34,664 bases of DNA, taken from Pirellulales bacterium (GTDB lineage Bacteria > Planctomycetota > Planctomycetia > Pirellulales > JADZDJ01). The notes beneath the pieces are model-generated. The model searched no databases, had not been told where the DNA came from, and worked only from the letters and a program-made list of their open reading frames with translations. This document shows positions 7,705 to 16,588 of this stretch, piece after piece. The stretch is from contig DASRSD010000172.1 of the NCBI GenBank assembly GCA_035656635.1, positions 1-34,664 of the forward strand. Direction: 5' to 3'. Each line of letters opens with the position of its first letter. Within the stretch, counting starts at the first letter, position 1. The translations under genes and the position numbers were made by a program.

Positions 7705-8388
7705 TTACTTGAATAGTTCAACTTTCGTCGCGTGATCCAAATCTGCCGCGTTGCCTTCATCCGTGTCGATATGCACTTCCAACTTGCTGGTTTCGTCGGC
7801 CCGTACGAGCAAATCTTCCAGCACCAGGCTGCAAGTTGATTCAACTCGCAGCTTCATGCGCTCGCCGTTTTTTACGCCGTAATGCTTGGCGTGCTGAACA
7901 TTCATGTGCACATGCCGCTCCGCACGAATCACGCCTTCTTTCAACTCCACCACGCCGGCTGGACCAACCAGCACGCAGCCCGGGGTGCCGCCGATTTTTC
8001 CACTGGGGCGGACCGGCAAATCAATGCCCAGCGAAATGCCGTCGGTAAACGCCAACTCCACCTGCGAATGCCCGCGGCACGGCCCCAACACGCGCACCGC
8101 CGGCAACATGCGCCGCTTGCTGGGCCCGACCACCATCACCGTTTCGGCGGCGGCGTAAAATCCGTCCTGATACAGCGGCTTTTCCGGCGTCAGCTTGCGG
8201 CCTTTGCCGAATAAAATTTCCACGTGCTCGTCGGTCAGATGGCAATGCCGCGCGGAAATGCTGACCATTAGCTTCGACGAATCTGGCGGCGCATGGGCCA
8301 GCACGATTTCGCGCACAATGCGCTCCACGGTGGCGCGGTCGATGACTCGGCTTCGCATCGAGCTCGGTTTCATCGAGGTAGTGGGCAT
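7705..8388 (-). CDS. pduL: PduL-type phosphate acyltransferase with N-terminal encapsulation peptide
   Basis: About 227 residues; PduL swaps CoA for phosphate on the acyl group, recycling CoA inside the shell and feeding the acyl kinase. The two-barrel zinc enzyme signature is clear: H48 and H50 in SARHCHL, the LGPCR motif with R105, a [11 protein letters not shown] segment (133-143), and H159/H161 in AERHVHM. Residues 14-34 ([19 protein letters not shown]) form an amphipathic helix before the domain, like PduL encapsulation peptides. The frame stays open to 8478, overlapping the regulator gene, but the ATG at 8388 (or 8373) is the likely start; neither has a good ribosome binding site. It is the first enzyme gene after the regulator (19-nt gap), so the two are likely co-transcribed. 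Confidence 0.93.
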   Translation of the reverse strand: MPTTSMKPSSMRSRVIDRATVERIVREIVLAHAPPDSSKLMVSISARHCHLTDEHVEILFGKGRKLTPEKPLYQDGFYAAAETVMVVGPSKRRMLPAVRVLGPCRGHSQVELAFTDGISLGIDLPVRPSGKIGGTPGCVLVGPAGVVELKEGVIRAERHVHMNVQHAKHYGVKNGERMKLRVESTCSLVLEDLLVRADETSKLEVHIDTDEGNAADLDHATKVELFK

Positions 8389-8407
8389 GATAGGGTGAGA
8401 TCTGAAA

Positions 8408-9202
8408 TCAGCTCGCCGTTTTATGTTCCGAAATTTGTTCTGGGGCCGCCAACAGCAGTTGCACGCCGGCCGCAACAATTCTTTCCTGCCACTCCGGCGG
8501 CAGTTGCTCGTCCACGACTAACGTTTGCACGGCATTGAGCGGGCACAAATGCGCCAAGCTTTGCCGGCCGAATTTGGTGCTGTCGGCCACCACAATCACA
8601 CGATCGGCCGCGTGCATCATGGCCCGCTCCGTTTCCACGAGCAGCAAATTGCTGTTGTAAAATCCGCGTTCGTTTACTCCCGCCACGCTGAGCACCGTTT
8701 TCCGCACATTCAGTTGTGCCAGTTGATCGTTGGCGTAGGGCCCCAGCGTGACGCCGCTGCGCGGATAAACATATCCGCCGATCAGCACTAAATCGGTCGC
8801 CGTGTGCGAAGCCAGTAAATTCGCCACGGGCAACGAGTTGGTCACCACTTGCAGCGCTTTGCCGATCAGCAGCCGGGCCACTTCGTACGTCGTGGTGCCG
8901 CCGTCCAACAGCAACGTATCGCCCGGCTCGATCAATTCGGCCGTCCGGCGAGCAATGGCTTTTTTCAATTCCCATTGAGCTGGCTGACGTTCTTCAAAGT
9001 GCGGCAACTGGGGCGAGCTGCCGGTGTAAAAAACCCCGCCGTGGGTGCGCTTCGCCGAGCCCCCTTCTTCCAGGAAGTCGAGATCGCGCCGGATGGTCGA
9101 TTCAGAAACGCCTAGCTCTTCGACCAATTCCGACAGTGAAGCAAAGCCTCGCTGGCGAATTAGCTCCAGCAATCGATTGCGCCTCTCATCGACCACCACC
9201 AT
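8408..9202 (-). CDS. DeoR-family transcriptional regulator of the microcompartment operon
   Basis: A 264-residue DeoR-type regulator, normally a repressor released by a sugar phosphate. The N-terminal winged helix (about 5-58) has the signature [20 protein letters not shown] followed by RTHGG. The C-terminal DeoRC sensor domain shows [26 protein letters not shown], and [10 protein letters not shown] near the end. It is the first gene of the operon, so it probably controls its own transcript and the microcompartment genes, responding to a pathway sugar phosphate such as fuculose- or rhamnulose-1-phosphate (inference). The start is placed at ATG 9202, with a GGGGGG run 9 nt upstream; ATG 9208 is only 3 nt from that run, and upstream extension to 9268 lacks support. 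Confidence 0.9.
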   Translation of the reverse strand: MVVVDERRNRLLELIRQRGFASLSELVEELGVSESTIRRDLDFLEEGGSAKRTHGGVFYTGSSPQLPHFEERQPAQWELKKAIARRTAELIEPGDTLLLDGGTTTYEVARLLIGKALQVVTNSLPVANLLASHTATDLVLIGGYVYPRSGVTLGPYANDQLAQLNVRKTVLSVAGVNERGFYNSNLLLVETERAMMHAADRVIVVADSTKFGRQSLAHLCPLNAVQTLVVDEQLPPEWQERIVAAGVQLLLAAPEQISEHKTAS

Positions 9203-9465
9203 GACCATGATCCCCCCGCGAATAGTCACCAATGATGCGATTATGGCAATCGGTGCGATAGAAAGCAATCATCATTTCGCGTGTAAATGATAGATATGTT
9301 TCACACACTTGAGATAGTTCAATCGAAATAAATGACAGAATAATTCGCAAGCCACTGATATGTAAGGCTTTATAACACAAGACCTGCAACAGAATTCTAG
9401 TGAAACCAATTGCATTTCAATGCTTTGCCGGCACGCTTCGCCTTAAGCGGCGACCGTGCGAAGAT
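9203..9465. promoter_or_regulatory. Divergent control region between the microcompartment operon and the acetyltransferase gene
   Basis: This 263-bp AT-rich spacer must hold the promoter and operator of the microcompartment operon. Visible are the inverted repeat AATGATG (9231-9237)/CATCATT (9270-9276) and the direct repeat TAAATGATAG (9284-9293) and TAAATGACAG (9329-9338), 45 bp apart, about four helical turns. These are candidate DeoR binding sites. No promoter matching -35/-10 consensus with proper spacing stands out. Confidence 0.4.
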
Positions 9466-10008
9466 ATGCCCATGCCCAGTGTGCTCCAGCTTTCGCGGCG
9501 ATTAGACTGCCAACCTGAAATTGCATCCATCGACGGGATTACGATCCGCACTTATCAGAGCGACGCCGACATTGCACCGTGGCTTGAACTTCGTCATCAG
9601 GCATTTGCCCGGCAGCGGATTGGAGTGCGGCAATGGAGCCCGCCCGATTTCTTCGCCGAGTTCGTCAACTGCTGGTGGTGGAGTCCGCAGCACATGTGGC
9701 TGGCGGAAACATTGGGCCATTCTGTCCCGGGAACTGACAGCACGCCAAACCAGCGGCAGTTGATCGGGGCGGTCACTTTATCCCTGCGCGGCACGCCAGA
9801 TCAAAGCCAGGCTGCCCGGCCGGCTGTCCATTGGCTTGTGGTGCATCCCCGTTGGCGACGCCGCGGCATTGGAAAACTGCTGATGATGCATTTGGAAGCG
9901 GCGGCCTGGAATGCCGGGCATCGAGAGATTTTCCTGGAGACGCACGCCGCTTGGGAAGACGCCGTGCAGTTTTATCAGACACTGGGTTATCGACCGGTTC
10001 AATCCTAA
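9466..10008 (+). CDS. GNAT-family N-acetyltransferase
   Basis: About 180 residues with a GNAT acetyltransferase domain. From ITIRTYQSDADIAPWLELR the fold runs through LIGAVTLSLRG to VHWLVVHPRWRRRGIGKLLM, whose R-R-G-I-G is the acetyl-CoA pyrophosphate loop. It ends EIFLETHAAWEDAVQFYQTLGYRPV, the usual last helix and strand. An insert of about 20 residues (TLGHSVPGTDSTPNQRQ) lies before the central strands. The acceptor cannot be told from sequence. The frame opens at a GTG at 9400, but the ATG at 9466 or 9472 is preferred. It is transcribed away from the microcompartment operon and converges on purN, with a 29-nt gap. Confidence 0.82.
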   Translation: MPMPSVLQLSRRLDCQPEIASIDGITIRTYQSDADIAPWLELRHQAFARQRIGVRQWSPPDFFAEFVNCWWWSPQHMWLAETLGHSVPGTDSTPNQRQLIGAVTLSLRGTPDQSQAARPAVHWLVVHPRWRRRGIGKLLMMHLEAAAWNAGHREIFLETHAAWEDAVQFYQTLGYRPVQS

Positions 10009-10037
10009 ACCGCTTGCGGGTTATCGCTACTGGACAG

Positions 10038-10694
10038 CTACTGGACAACGACCTGCCCATTTTCCACGCACACCCGTCCCTTGGCAATTAGCCGGAGCGC
10101 TTCTGGGTACGCCAGGCATTCTGCGGCAAACACTCGCTGGGCCAGTGTTTCGGGCGTGTCGTCTTCCAGCACCGGAACTGTGCGCTGCAAAATCACTGGT
10201 CCGTGATCGTAATGGTTGTCGACCAAATGCACGGTACAGCCGCTGATTCTTGTGCCGGATTGCAGCACCGCCTCATGCACCCGATGGCCGTACATTCCCG
10301 CGCCGCAAAAATTCGGAATCAGTGCCGGATGGATATTCGTCACGCGGTTTTGAAAATCGTCGGGAATGGGCACGTGCTTGAGAAATCCGCCCATGGCGAC
10401 AAGATGCACACCCGCCTGCCGGCCCGGGCCAAAAACCGCTTCGCTGAACGCTTCCGGCGATGAGAATTCGCCGGGCCGCACCACCCGCGCAGGAATTCCC
10501 GCGGCCTGTGCAATTTCCAGCCCGGCGGCTTTCGATGAACTGGAAATCACCAGCTCAATTTTCGCATCTAAGTACTGTCCGTTCCCGTCGGGCCGGGCGA
10601 TTTTTTCAATCAAATTTCGCAGCGTGGTGCCGCCGCCGGAAATCAACACCGCCAAGCGTAACGGCGAAACGGCTTGGCCAAGCGAATAGGACAT
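10038..10694 (-). CDS. purN: Phosphoribosylglycinamide formyltransferase (PurN)
   Basis: About 218 residues. PurN transfers a formyl group from 10-formyl-tetrahydrofolate to glycinamide ribonucleotide, the third step of de novo purine synthesis. Landmarks are the phosphate loop SGGGTTLRNL (E. coli SGNGSNLQ), the catalytic NIHPALIP motif with the Asn and His, and TVHLVDNHYDHGPVI with the active-site Asp of DxGPI. AMGGFLK replaces the common AGFMRIL. The start at ATG 10694 gives the usual family length; the frame is open to 10763 but that would read through a spacer repeat. No other pur genes are near. It is downstream of ileS on the same strand, with a 144-bp gap containing an inverted repeat. 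Confidence 0.93.
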   Translation of the reverse strand: MSYSLGQAVSPLRLAVLISGGGTTLRNLIEKIARPDGNGQYLDAKIELVISSSSKAAGLEIAQAAGIPARVVRPGEFSSPEAFSEAVFGPGRQAGVHLVAMGGFLKHVPIPDDFQNRVTNIHPALIPNFCGAGMYGHRVHEAVLQSGTRISGCTVHLVDNHYDHGPVILQRTVPVLEDDTPETLAQRVFAAECLAYPEALRLIAKGRVCVENGQVVVQ

Positions 10695-10695
10695 A

Positions 10696-10845
10696 GAATT
10701 AGCCGCGAATAAACGCAAATGAACGCGAATCCAAGGAAGAACCCAATCCGCCCCTCTCAGCACGATTCAAAATGGTCAAACTGTAGCAGAACTGCGAATT
10801 TCATGAAATCATTTGCGTTAATTCGCGTTCATTTGCGGCTAATTC
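10696..10845. repeat. Inverted repeat pair bracketing the ileS-purN spacer
   Basis: Arms at 10696-10730 and about 10809-10845 share GAATTAGCCGC and AAATGAACGCGAAT in opposite orientation; the left arm has an extra ~10 nt (GAATAAACGC). Read on the minus strand, the right arm contains the ileS stop codon (TAG at 10841-10839 within GAATTAG), and the left arm ends one base short of the purN start codon. Confidence 0.8.
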
Positions 10846-13800
10846 TTCTTTGGCGTGATTTGCACGTATAGTTGCAGCGATTCGTCGCCGAGTTTCATTT
10901 CCATTGGATCGACCCCTTCGATCGGCACCTGTTTCAAAGTCACAGCCAACGTTTCGCCGCGAATGTAATCGCCAAATTGTTTCAGCGCCTGGTCAATTTC
11001 GGCAGATTTGCTTACTACGCCCACTTCGATGCGGTCGGTGTATTCACAGCCTTTGTCTTTGCGGCAAGTTTGAATGGCGTGCACAATTTCGCGGGCCACG
11101 CCTTCGATGACCAACTCCGGAGAAATTTCCGTCGCCAACACCACCACGCAATGTTTGCCCTGAGCCGCGGCCCAGCCGGGCTTGGCTTGCAGGCGAACTT
11201 GCAAATCTTCCCGGTCCAGAGCTTCGCTGCTGCCATCGTCTAGTTGCAGCGCAACTTTGCCAGCCGCTTCCATTTCGGCCAATAGCTTGCCGCCATCGGC
11301 CTTCGCTAGCGCTTGCTTAACCAGCGGCAATTTCTTTCCCAAGCGTGGGCCAAGCCGTTTCAAATCGGGGAGTACGGTATACGTGATGTATTGATCGGCC
11401 TTCTGCGTAAACTCCACCTGCTTGACGTTCAACTCCTTGCAGATCACTTCCTTGTGGTGATCGAGCCACGCTTGCTGCCCGGGGTTGACCAAAATCACTT
11501 CCACCTTGGCCAGCGGCTGCCGCACTTTCAGCTTGGCGCCCATACGGGCCGACAAGCCCAGCGAAGCAATTTCGCGCACCAGGTTCATTTGGGCCGACAG
11601 CGCCTCGTCGATGGCGGCTGCATCGCCGGTGGGAAAATCGCACAGGTGGACGCTTTCGAGCGCAGCCAGCGGCTGCCGGCTGGCGGCTGGCGGATTGCCT
11701 GCTGCTTGCTGCCCGCCGCCGGCTAAGTTCCGCCACATTGCCTCGGCTAAAAATGGCACAAAGGGGGCGATGATTTTCGCCGTCGTCAGCAAGCACTCGT
11801 ATAACGTCCAATAAGCGTCGATTTTATCCGGGTCGCGCTTATCCTCAGCCCAAAAGCGATCGCGGCTGCGGCGCACGTACCAATTGGAAAGCGCGTCGAC
11901 GAATTCTATAATCTGCTGCGCGGCGGTGTAATTGTCGTACGCATCCATGCGTTCCACCACGGCGGCGGCAGTGCGATTCAGCTCGCTTAGAATCCAGCGA
12001 TCCAGTTCGGAACGATCTTTAATCGATCGGTAGCTCTTCGCGGTTGCTAAATCGGCGGGCGTCAGGCCGCTGGCGGCTGGCGGATTACTGTCTGCCGTCT
12101 GCTGCCGGCTGCCAGCGACTTCCACCAGCGGATCAAAGCCATCGATGTTGGCATAGATCACAAAAAAGCCGTACGTGTGCCACAGCCGCAGCAAAAACTC
12201 CGGAATGCTGTCGCGAATGGCCCGTTCGCTGTAGCGGATGGTGGTCCACGGCGGCTGCGTGGCGAAAAAGTACCACCGCAGGGCATCGGCCCCGTACTTG
12301 TCGAAAATTTCGCCGGGTTCGCGATAGTTCCGCTTGCTTTTGGACATTTTCTGCCCGTCTTCCCCGAGCATCAGGCCCAGGACGATGCAATTGCGGAATG
12401 GCCGTGGAATCGGCTGGTCGAACACCAGTGTGCTAATGGCCAACTGGCTGTAAAACCAGCCGCGGGTTTGGTCGAGCGCTTCGCTGATGAAATCGGCGGG
12501 GAATTGTTCGTGGAAGCGGGCAGCAGGCAGCGGGCGGCTGGCAGAGGTATCCACCGCCTGCTGCGTGCTGCCGGCCGCCTGCTCTTCTCCCTGATATCCC
12601 CATTGGGCAAACGGCATGGCGCCGCTGTCGTACCAGCAGTCGATGACTTCGGTGACACGCCGCATTCGCGCGCCTTTTTCAAACGGCGAATCGTAGGTGA
12701 CGGCGTCGATGTACGGTTTGTGAACTTTCAGATCGTCGGCCAACTTCGGATTGGCTTTTTTGGCGGCATCCCAAACTTCTGTCCCCTGGATGCCGGGCTT
12801 TTTCAAAAGCTCCTCATAATTAGCAATGGCTTCCATTTTGCCGGTTTTCTCGCACACCCAAATCGGCAGCGGGGTGCCCCAGAAGCGTTCGCGGCTGAGG
12901 GCCCAATCGACGTTGGTTTCCAGAAAATTCCCGAAGCGGCCGTGTTTGATGTGCTCCGGCAACCAGTTGATGTGCTGGTTGTTGTCCAGCATTTTCTGCT
13001 TGGATTCGCTGGTTTTGATGAACCAACTGCGGCGCGGATATTGAATGAGCGGATCTTCCTCGGCCCGCCAGCAGAATGGATATTCGTGGCGATATTCTTC
13101 GCGATGAAACAACAGCCCACGATTTTTGAGATCGTGGATGATGTCCTTGTCGCAATCTTTGACCCAGCGACCACGGCAGTATTCGGGGCCGTCTGAATTG
13201 AATTTGCCATCTGCTTTAACCGGGCAAAGTGGTTCTAATGCAACACCATCTTGAAAACGAAGCGCATCGCTCCAAAGTGTCTTGAAATCGTCCTCACCGA
13301 ACGCAGGGGCTATGTGAACGACTCCTGTTCCGCTATCAGTCGTTACAAAATCACCCGGGAGAATTCTCCATGCAAGGAAATCTTCGCCGCCAGTCTTCAA
13401 CCTGCCCTTCCGATTGCCCCAAGTTTGCCTCTGCTGGTTTGGAGCAGTTGACGGGGTATCCTCATAGTACTCGTTGAATGGCGGCCCATACCGCAAACCG
13501 ATCAACTTCTTGCCGCGAATTGTTTTCTCAACCTTTAACTCCCGCTTTACTTTAGCGGCGATCGTTTCCACCAGTGCACTGGCGATAATCAATCTATGGG
13601 GCGCGGAAACGGCGACTGTTTGATCCGTAACGGGAGGGGAAGTTGCGGCAGCTTCGTCGTCAACAACTACCGCGTATTCCAAATCCGGATGCACGGCCGC
13701 AAACTGATTGCTCGGCAGTGTCCACGGTGTGGTGGTCCAAACGAGCAAGCTCGCCCCGTCCAGGCCCAATTCTTTGGTACGCTCGTCGGAAACCAGCGGG

Positions 13801-14429
13801 AACTTCACATACACGCTGGGGTCGGCCACTTCGCGGTAACCCAATCCCACTTCGCCCGCCGATAGCGACGTTCCGCCTTGGGCCCACCACCAGACGATTT
13901 TGTAGCCCTGGTACAAGAGGCCGCGGTCGAATAGTTGCTTCAGGCTCCACCAGACGCTTTCCACGTAACTTTGGTGGTACGTAACGTAGGCCTGCTTCAA
14001 ATCGACCCAAAAACCGATCCGTTCCGTCAGCCGTTCCCACTCTTGCATGTAGCGCCACACGCTTTGCTGGCACTTTTGGATGAACGGTTCTATGCCGTAG
14101 TTTTCAATCTCTTCTTTGGAGTGGATGCCCAGCTCTTTGCACACTTCCACTTCGACGGGCAGGCCGTGCGTGTCCCAGCCGGCTTTGCGTTCGCACAGGT
14201 AGCCGCGCATGGTGCGGTAGCGCGGGAACAGGTCTTTGATGGCGCGAGTCAGGCAGTGCCCGGGGTGCGGCATTCCGTTGGCCGTGGGGGGACCTTCGTA
14301 AAACACGAATCGCTGCTGATCGGCGCGGCGGGCCAGCGACTTTTCGTAAATTTTCGCCGCGCGCCAAAAGCGGAGAATTTCCTCCTCCAGCTTCGGAAAG
14401 TTGACGTTCGATTCGACCGGTTGAAACAT
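10839..14429 (-). CDS. ileS: Isoleucyl-tRNA synthetase, with low-complexity inserts
   Basis: A 1196-residue class I synthetase that charges tRNA-Ile in the cytoplasm. The HIGH motif is HPGH (55-58) within [13 protein letters not shown], and KMSKS lies at about 694-698. The CP1 editing domain lies between (landmarks [16 protein letters not shown] and [15 protein letters not shown]), followed by the anticodon-binding domain and a long C-terminal part without the zinc-finger cysteines of the bacterial short type. This is the longer, eukaryote-like (IleS2) type, often linked to mupirocin tolerance. Length exceeds the usual ~1050-1100 because of Gln/Ala/Pro/Ser-rich inserts at about 614-636, 770-790 and 902-920 that share nucleotide sequence. 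The frame extends to a GTG at 14456; ATG 14429 ([15 protein letters not shown]) fits the family start better. It is transcribed divergently from the PEP-CTERM protein gene. Confidence 0.95.
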   Translation of the reverse strand: MFQPVESNVNFPKLEEEILRFWRAAKIYEKSLARRADQQRFVFYEGPPTANGMPHPGHCLTRAIKDLFPRYRTMRGYLCERKAGWDTHGLPVEVEVCKELGIHSKEEIENYGIEPFIQKCQQSVWRYMQEWERLTERIGFWVDLKQAYVTYHQSYVESVWWSLKQLFDRGLLYQGYKIVWWWAQGGTSLSAGEVGLGYREVADPSVYVKFPLVSDERTKELGLDGASLLVWTTTPWTLPSNQFAAVHPDLEYAVVVDDEAAATSPPVTDQTVAVSAPHRLIIASALVETIAAKVKRELKVEKTIRGKKLIGLRYGPPFNEYYEDTPSTAPNQQRQTWGNRKGRLKTGGEDFLAWRILPGDFVTTDSGTGVVHIAPAFGEDDFKTLWSDALRFQDGVALEPLCPVKADGKFNSDGPEYCRGRWVKDCDKDIIHDLKNRGLLFHREEYRHEYPFCWRAEEDPLIQYPRRSWFIKTSESKQKMLDNNQHINWLPEHIKHGRFGNFLETNVDWALSRERFWGTPLPIWVCEKTGKMEAIANYEELLKKPGIQGTEVWDAAKKANPKLADDLKVHKPYIDAVTYDSPFEKGARMRRVTEVIDCWYDSGAMPFAQWGYQGEEQAAGSTQQAVDTSASRPLPAARFHEQFPADFISEALDQTRGWFYSQLAISTLVFDQPIPRPFRNCIVLGLMLGEDGQKMSKSKRNYREPGEIFDKYGADALRWYFFATQPPWTTIRYSERAIRDSIPEFLLRLWHTYGFFVIYANIDGFDPLVEVAGSRQQTADSNPPAASGLTPADLATAKSYRSIKDRSELDRWILSELNRTAAAVVERMDAYDNYTAAQQIIEFVDALSNWYVRRSRDRFWAEDKRDPDKIDAYWTLYECLLTTAKIIAPFVPFLAEAMWRNLAGGGQQAAGNPPAASRQPLAALESVHLCDFPTGDAAAIDEALSAQMNLVREIASLGLSARMGAKLKVRQPLAKVEVILVNPGQQAWLDHHKEVICKELNVKQVEFTQKADQYITYTVLPDLKRLGPRLGKKLPLVKQALAKADGGKLLAEMEAAGKVALQLDDGSSEALDREDLQVRLQAKPGWAAAQGKHCVVVLATEISPELVIEGVAREIVHAIQTCRKDKGCEYTDRIEVGVVSKSAEIDQALKQFGDYIRGETLAVTLKQVPIEGVDPMEMKLGDESLQLYVQITPKKN
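11670..11725 (-). repeat. In-frame repeat copy A within ileS
   Basis: On the coding strand it contains AATCCGCCAGCCGCCAGC preceded by a CAGCA-rich tract, encoding [16 protein letters not shown]. It shares the 18-nt core with the copy at 12060-12123. Confidence 0.7.
12060..12123 (-). repeat. In-frame repeat copy B within ileS
   Basis: The coding strand again has AATCCGCCAGCCGCCAGC after a GGCAGC/CAGCAG tract and encodes [16 protein letters not shown]. The NPPAAS peptide is the same as in copy A, though they lie in different parts of the C-terminal half. Confidence 0.7.
12520..12590 (-). repeat. In-frame repeat copy C within ileS (divergent)
   Basis: The coding strand shows GGCAGC then CAGCAGGCGG and later GCCAGCCGCC, with the same order of motifs as copies A and B but a changed centre. 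It encodes [20 protein letters not shown], between the catalytic-core segment [11 protein letters not shown] and HEQFPADFI. Confidence 0.55.
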
Positions 14430-14596
14430 GGGCGTGTATTGGAACCGCGGAGACACACAGACGCGGAAAGCAGTTTACCAATCGCGCCTGTGGACGACTA
14501 CGGGAGCATTCTATGCAGATGGCTTGCCGCGCTGGCAAAAAGCGGCGGTTTCGACTATAACTGGTTGAGCAGGGACAATTGCAGTGGGAGAGGTGG

Positions 14597-16588
14597 ATGG
14601 TTTTTGATCGTGGGATAGGGCCGCAGCGACGGAATCAATTCCGTCGCCCTTTTCAAAACCGGCCCCAATTGCACCGGATAGTGACTTTCGCGGCGATGCT
14701 CTGCGCGGCAACCTCCGTGGAGCGTCCGCATCAAGCCCTGGCGGTTGATTTGGTCGGTCTGGCCCAGAGTGCAGCCGTTGATCAACCGCAAATCAACATG
14801 CTGGTGCGGAACATCGGGGCGAATGGGCCGGGCGACCCGCTGACCGCGCAAACAGTCGTGGGCTACGACGACAACTTTAATCCTATCACCGCGCCATCGA
14901 TCAACATTACCGCGTATCTCGATACTGGCAGCAGCGGATCGCTGCTTAGCACTTCAACTGCGACCGGATATACTGACAGCACCGGCCATGGGATTCCGAA
15001 TTCAACCTTCAATGGCCAAACCGTAAAGTTCGCCGATATTGGCGTGGGCGGAACGGCAAACTTCACCGTTTCCAAACCCATTGTGATGCAGTTTGCTCCG
15101 TACACGCCAACGACCAATGATCTTTTGGCCAACGCCGCAGACGCCACTTACGCTCAATACTATCCGCAGCAACTTAACGCGCAAATTGAAATCGGCCCCA
15201 GCGATGACGGCAGCCAATCGCTTACCGGCGATCCGCTGCTCGATTCCATCTTGGCGTCAGAGACCGCGGTTGACGTCGTGGGCATGCCGGCCTTGACGGG
15301 CAAGGTGATGGTCGTCGACGCGCGCTCCAGCAATAGCGAAGTATCTTACTTGGCCGCCAATGGGGCTGATTTGAGCAGCCTGATTACCGATCCTACTGCA
15401 TTCGCAAATTTCATTAATAATTTGTCGCTGCGTACTTACATCTATAATCCAGGAACGCCTTTTCGCCAGGACGCAAATTCTCTGGCAAGCGATCCGGGCA
15501 TTCCTACCACGAACCTGCACGTGAAACTGAGCTATGCCGATTTCAGCGGCTTTACCACCCTAACACCCACCGGCGCGCCGGGACCCAATTTGACGCACAA
15601 TCCGTTCATTGGTCCCAACCCGCTGGCGGCGCCGGGAACCGACCATACGCCAGGGATAAAGATTAGCTTCAAAGTGCCTGATACCGCCAATCCCAGTAAG
15701 CTCGATACGCTTACCACCACGGGCAGCTTTTTGTTCGACACGGGCGCCGGCGCCTCGTTCATTTCGGATAACTTGGCCGCCCAGCTTCACGTTCGCTACA
15801 AAGCCGGAACGGAGGGAACGGACAACGCGAGTTTGGAATTGTACGATCCGAGCAATCCAACGGCTCCCGGCACGCCGCTGGCAAATCAATTTCAAGAGTC
15901 GGTCACCGGCATTGGCGCCACGATTACCATCGCGGGTTTTTATCTCGATTCTCTCATCATTCCCACGATAGAAGCAAATCCTAACAATCCCAACGATCCG
16001 CGAAACATCATCTTTTCAGGCACACGCACAGCCAGCGGACAACAAGATATTTTGGGACCGCCCGTGCTGGTGCAAAACATTACTGCGACGAAAGGAAACC
16101 AATCCATTACGTTGGATGGCGACTTGGGCATAAATTTTTTGGCGGGAAGCGTAAATCTGGGAGGCGATGGCTTTGACCCAACACTGGGTGGTTTTGCTCC
16201 CGGCGCTTTCGATTGGATTACCTTTGACGAACCTAACGGCGTGCTCGGCCTCAAATTGAATAGCACTTTTCACATTGCGGGCGATTTCAATTTAGATGGC
16301 AAGCTGACCAATGCCGACGTGCAGGCCATGCTCAACGCCTTGAAAAACATTTCCGGATTTGAATCGGCCAATTCGCTCAGCGGCGACGATTGGCTCGATA
16401 TTGCCGATGTTAACCGCGACGGCGCGGTTACCATGGCCGACCTGACCGCACTCATGCAATTGCTGACGGGACAAATTCCCAGCTCAGGATCCGGCTCCCT
16501 TTCCGTCGTGCCGGAACCGGCAGCAGCGGAGCTGGCCCTGGTGGCCTTGGGCGGGCTCATCGCCCTGTGGCGAATTCGCCGCCGCTAA
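14597..16588 (+). CDS. Secreted two-lobed aspartic-protease-like protein with dockerin-like domain and PEP-CTERM anchor
   Basis: A 663-residue exported protein. A long basic N-terminus leads into a hydrophobic stretch (about 27-50) consistent with a signal peptide. Two aspartic-protease lobes follow: D109 in YLDTGSSGS and D381 in LFDTGAGAS, each followed later by a hydrophobic-hydrophobic-Gly motif (VVGMPAL about 227-233; LGINFL about 510-515). Residues 562-625 hold two Ca-binding loops of dockerin type (GDFNLDGKLTNADVQAML and ADVNRDGAVTMADLTALM). The end is a PEP-CTERM signal (VPEP at 638-641, a hydrophobic helix, then RIRRR). In planctomycetes such proteins are probably cell-surface anchored by an exosortase-type system, none of which is visible here. 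Start chosen at ATG 14597 because GGGAGAGG lies just upstream. The gene converges with the phosphorylase and overlaps it by 4 bp. The substrate is unknown. Confidence 0.8.
   Translation: MVFDRGIGPQRRNQFRRPFQNRPQLHRIVTFAAMLCAATSVERPHQALAVDLVGLAQSAAVDQPQINMLVRNIGANGPGDPLTAQTVVGYDDNFNPITAPSINITAYLDTGSSGSLLSTSTATGYTDSTGHGIPNSTFNGQTVKFADIGVGGTANFTVSKPIVMQFAPYTPTTNDLLANAADATYAQYYPQQLNAQIEIGPSDDGSQSLTGDPLLDSILASETAVDVVGMPALTGKVMVVDARSSNSEVSYLAANGADLSSLITDPTAFANFINNLSLRTYIYNPGTPFRQDANSLASDPGIPTTNLHVKLSYADFSGFTTLTPTGAPGPNLTHNPFIGPNPLAAPGTDHTPGIKISFKVPDTANPSKLDTLTTTGSFLFDTGAGASFISDNLAAQLHVRYKAGTEGTDNASLELYDPSNPTAPGTPLANQFQESVTGIGATITIAGFYLDSLIIPTIEANPNNPNDPRNIIFSGTRTASGQQDILGPPVLVQNITATKGNQSITLDGDLGINFLAGSVNLGGDGFDPTLGGFAPGAFDWITFDEPNGVLGLKLNSTFHIAGDFNLDGKLTNADVQAMLNALKNISGFESANSLSGDDWLDIADVNRDGAVTMADLTALMQLLTGQIPSSGSGSLSVVPEPAAAELALVALGGLIALWRIRRR

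Noticed and set aside
12177-13196. 339-codon frame opposite ileS
   Set aside because: It lies wholly antisense to conserved catalytic and editing segments of ileS and resembles nothing known.
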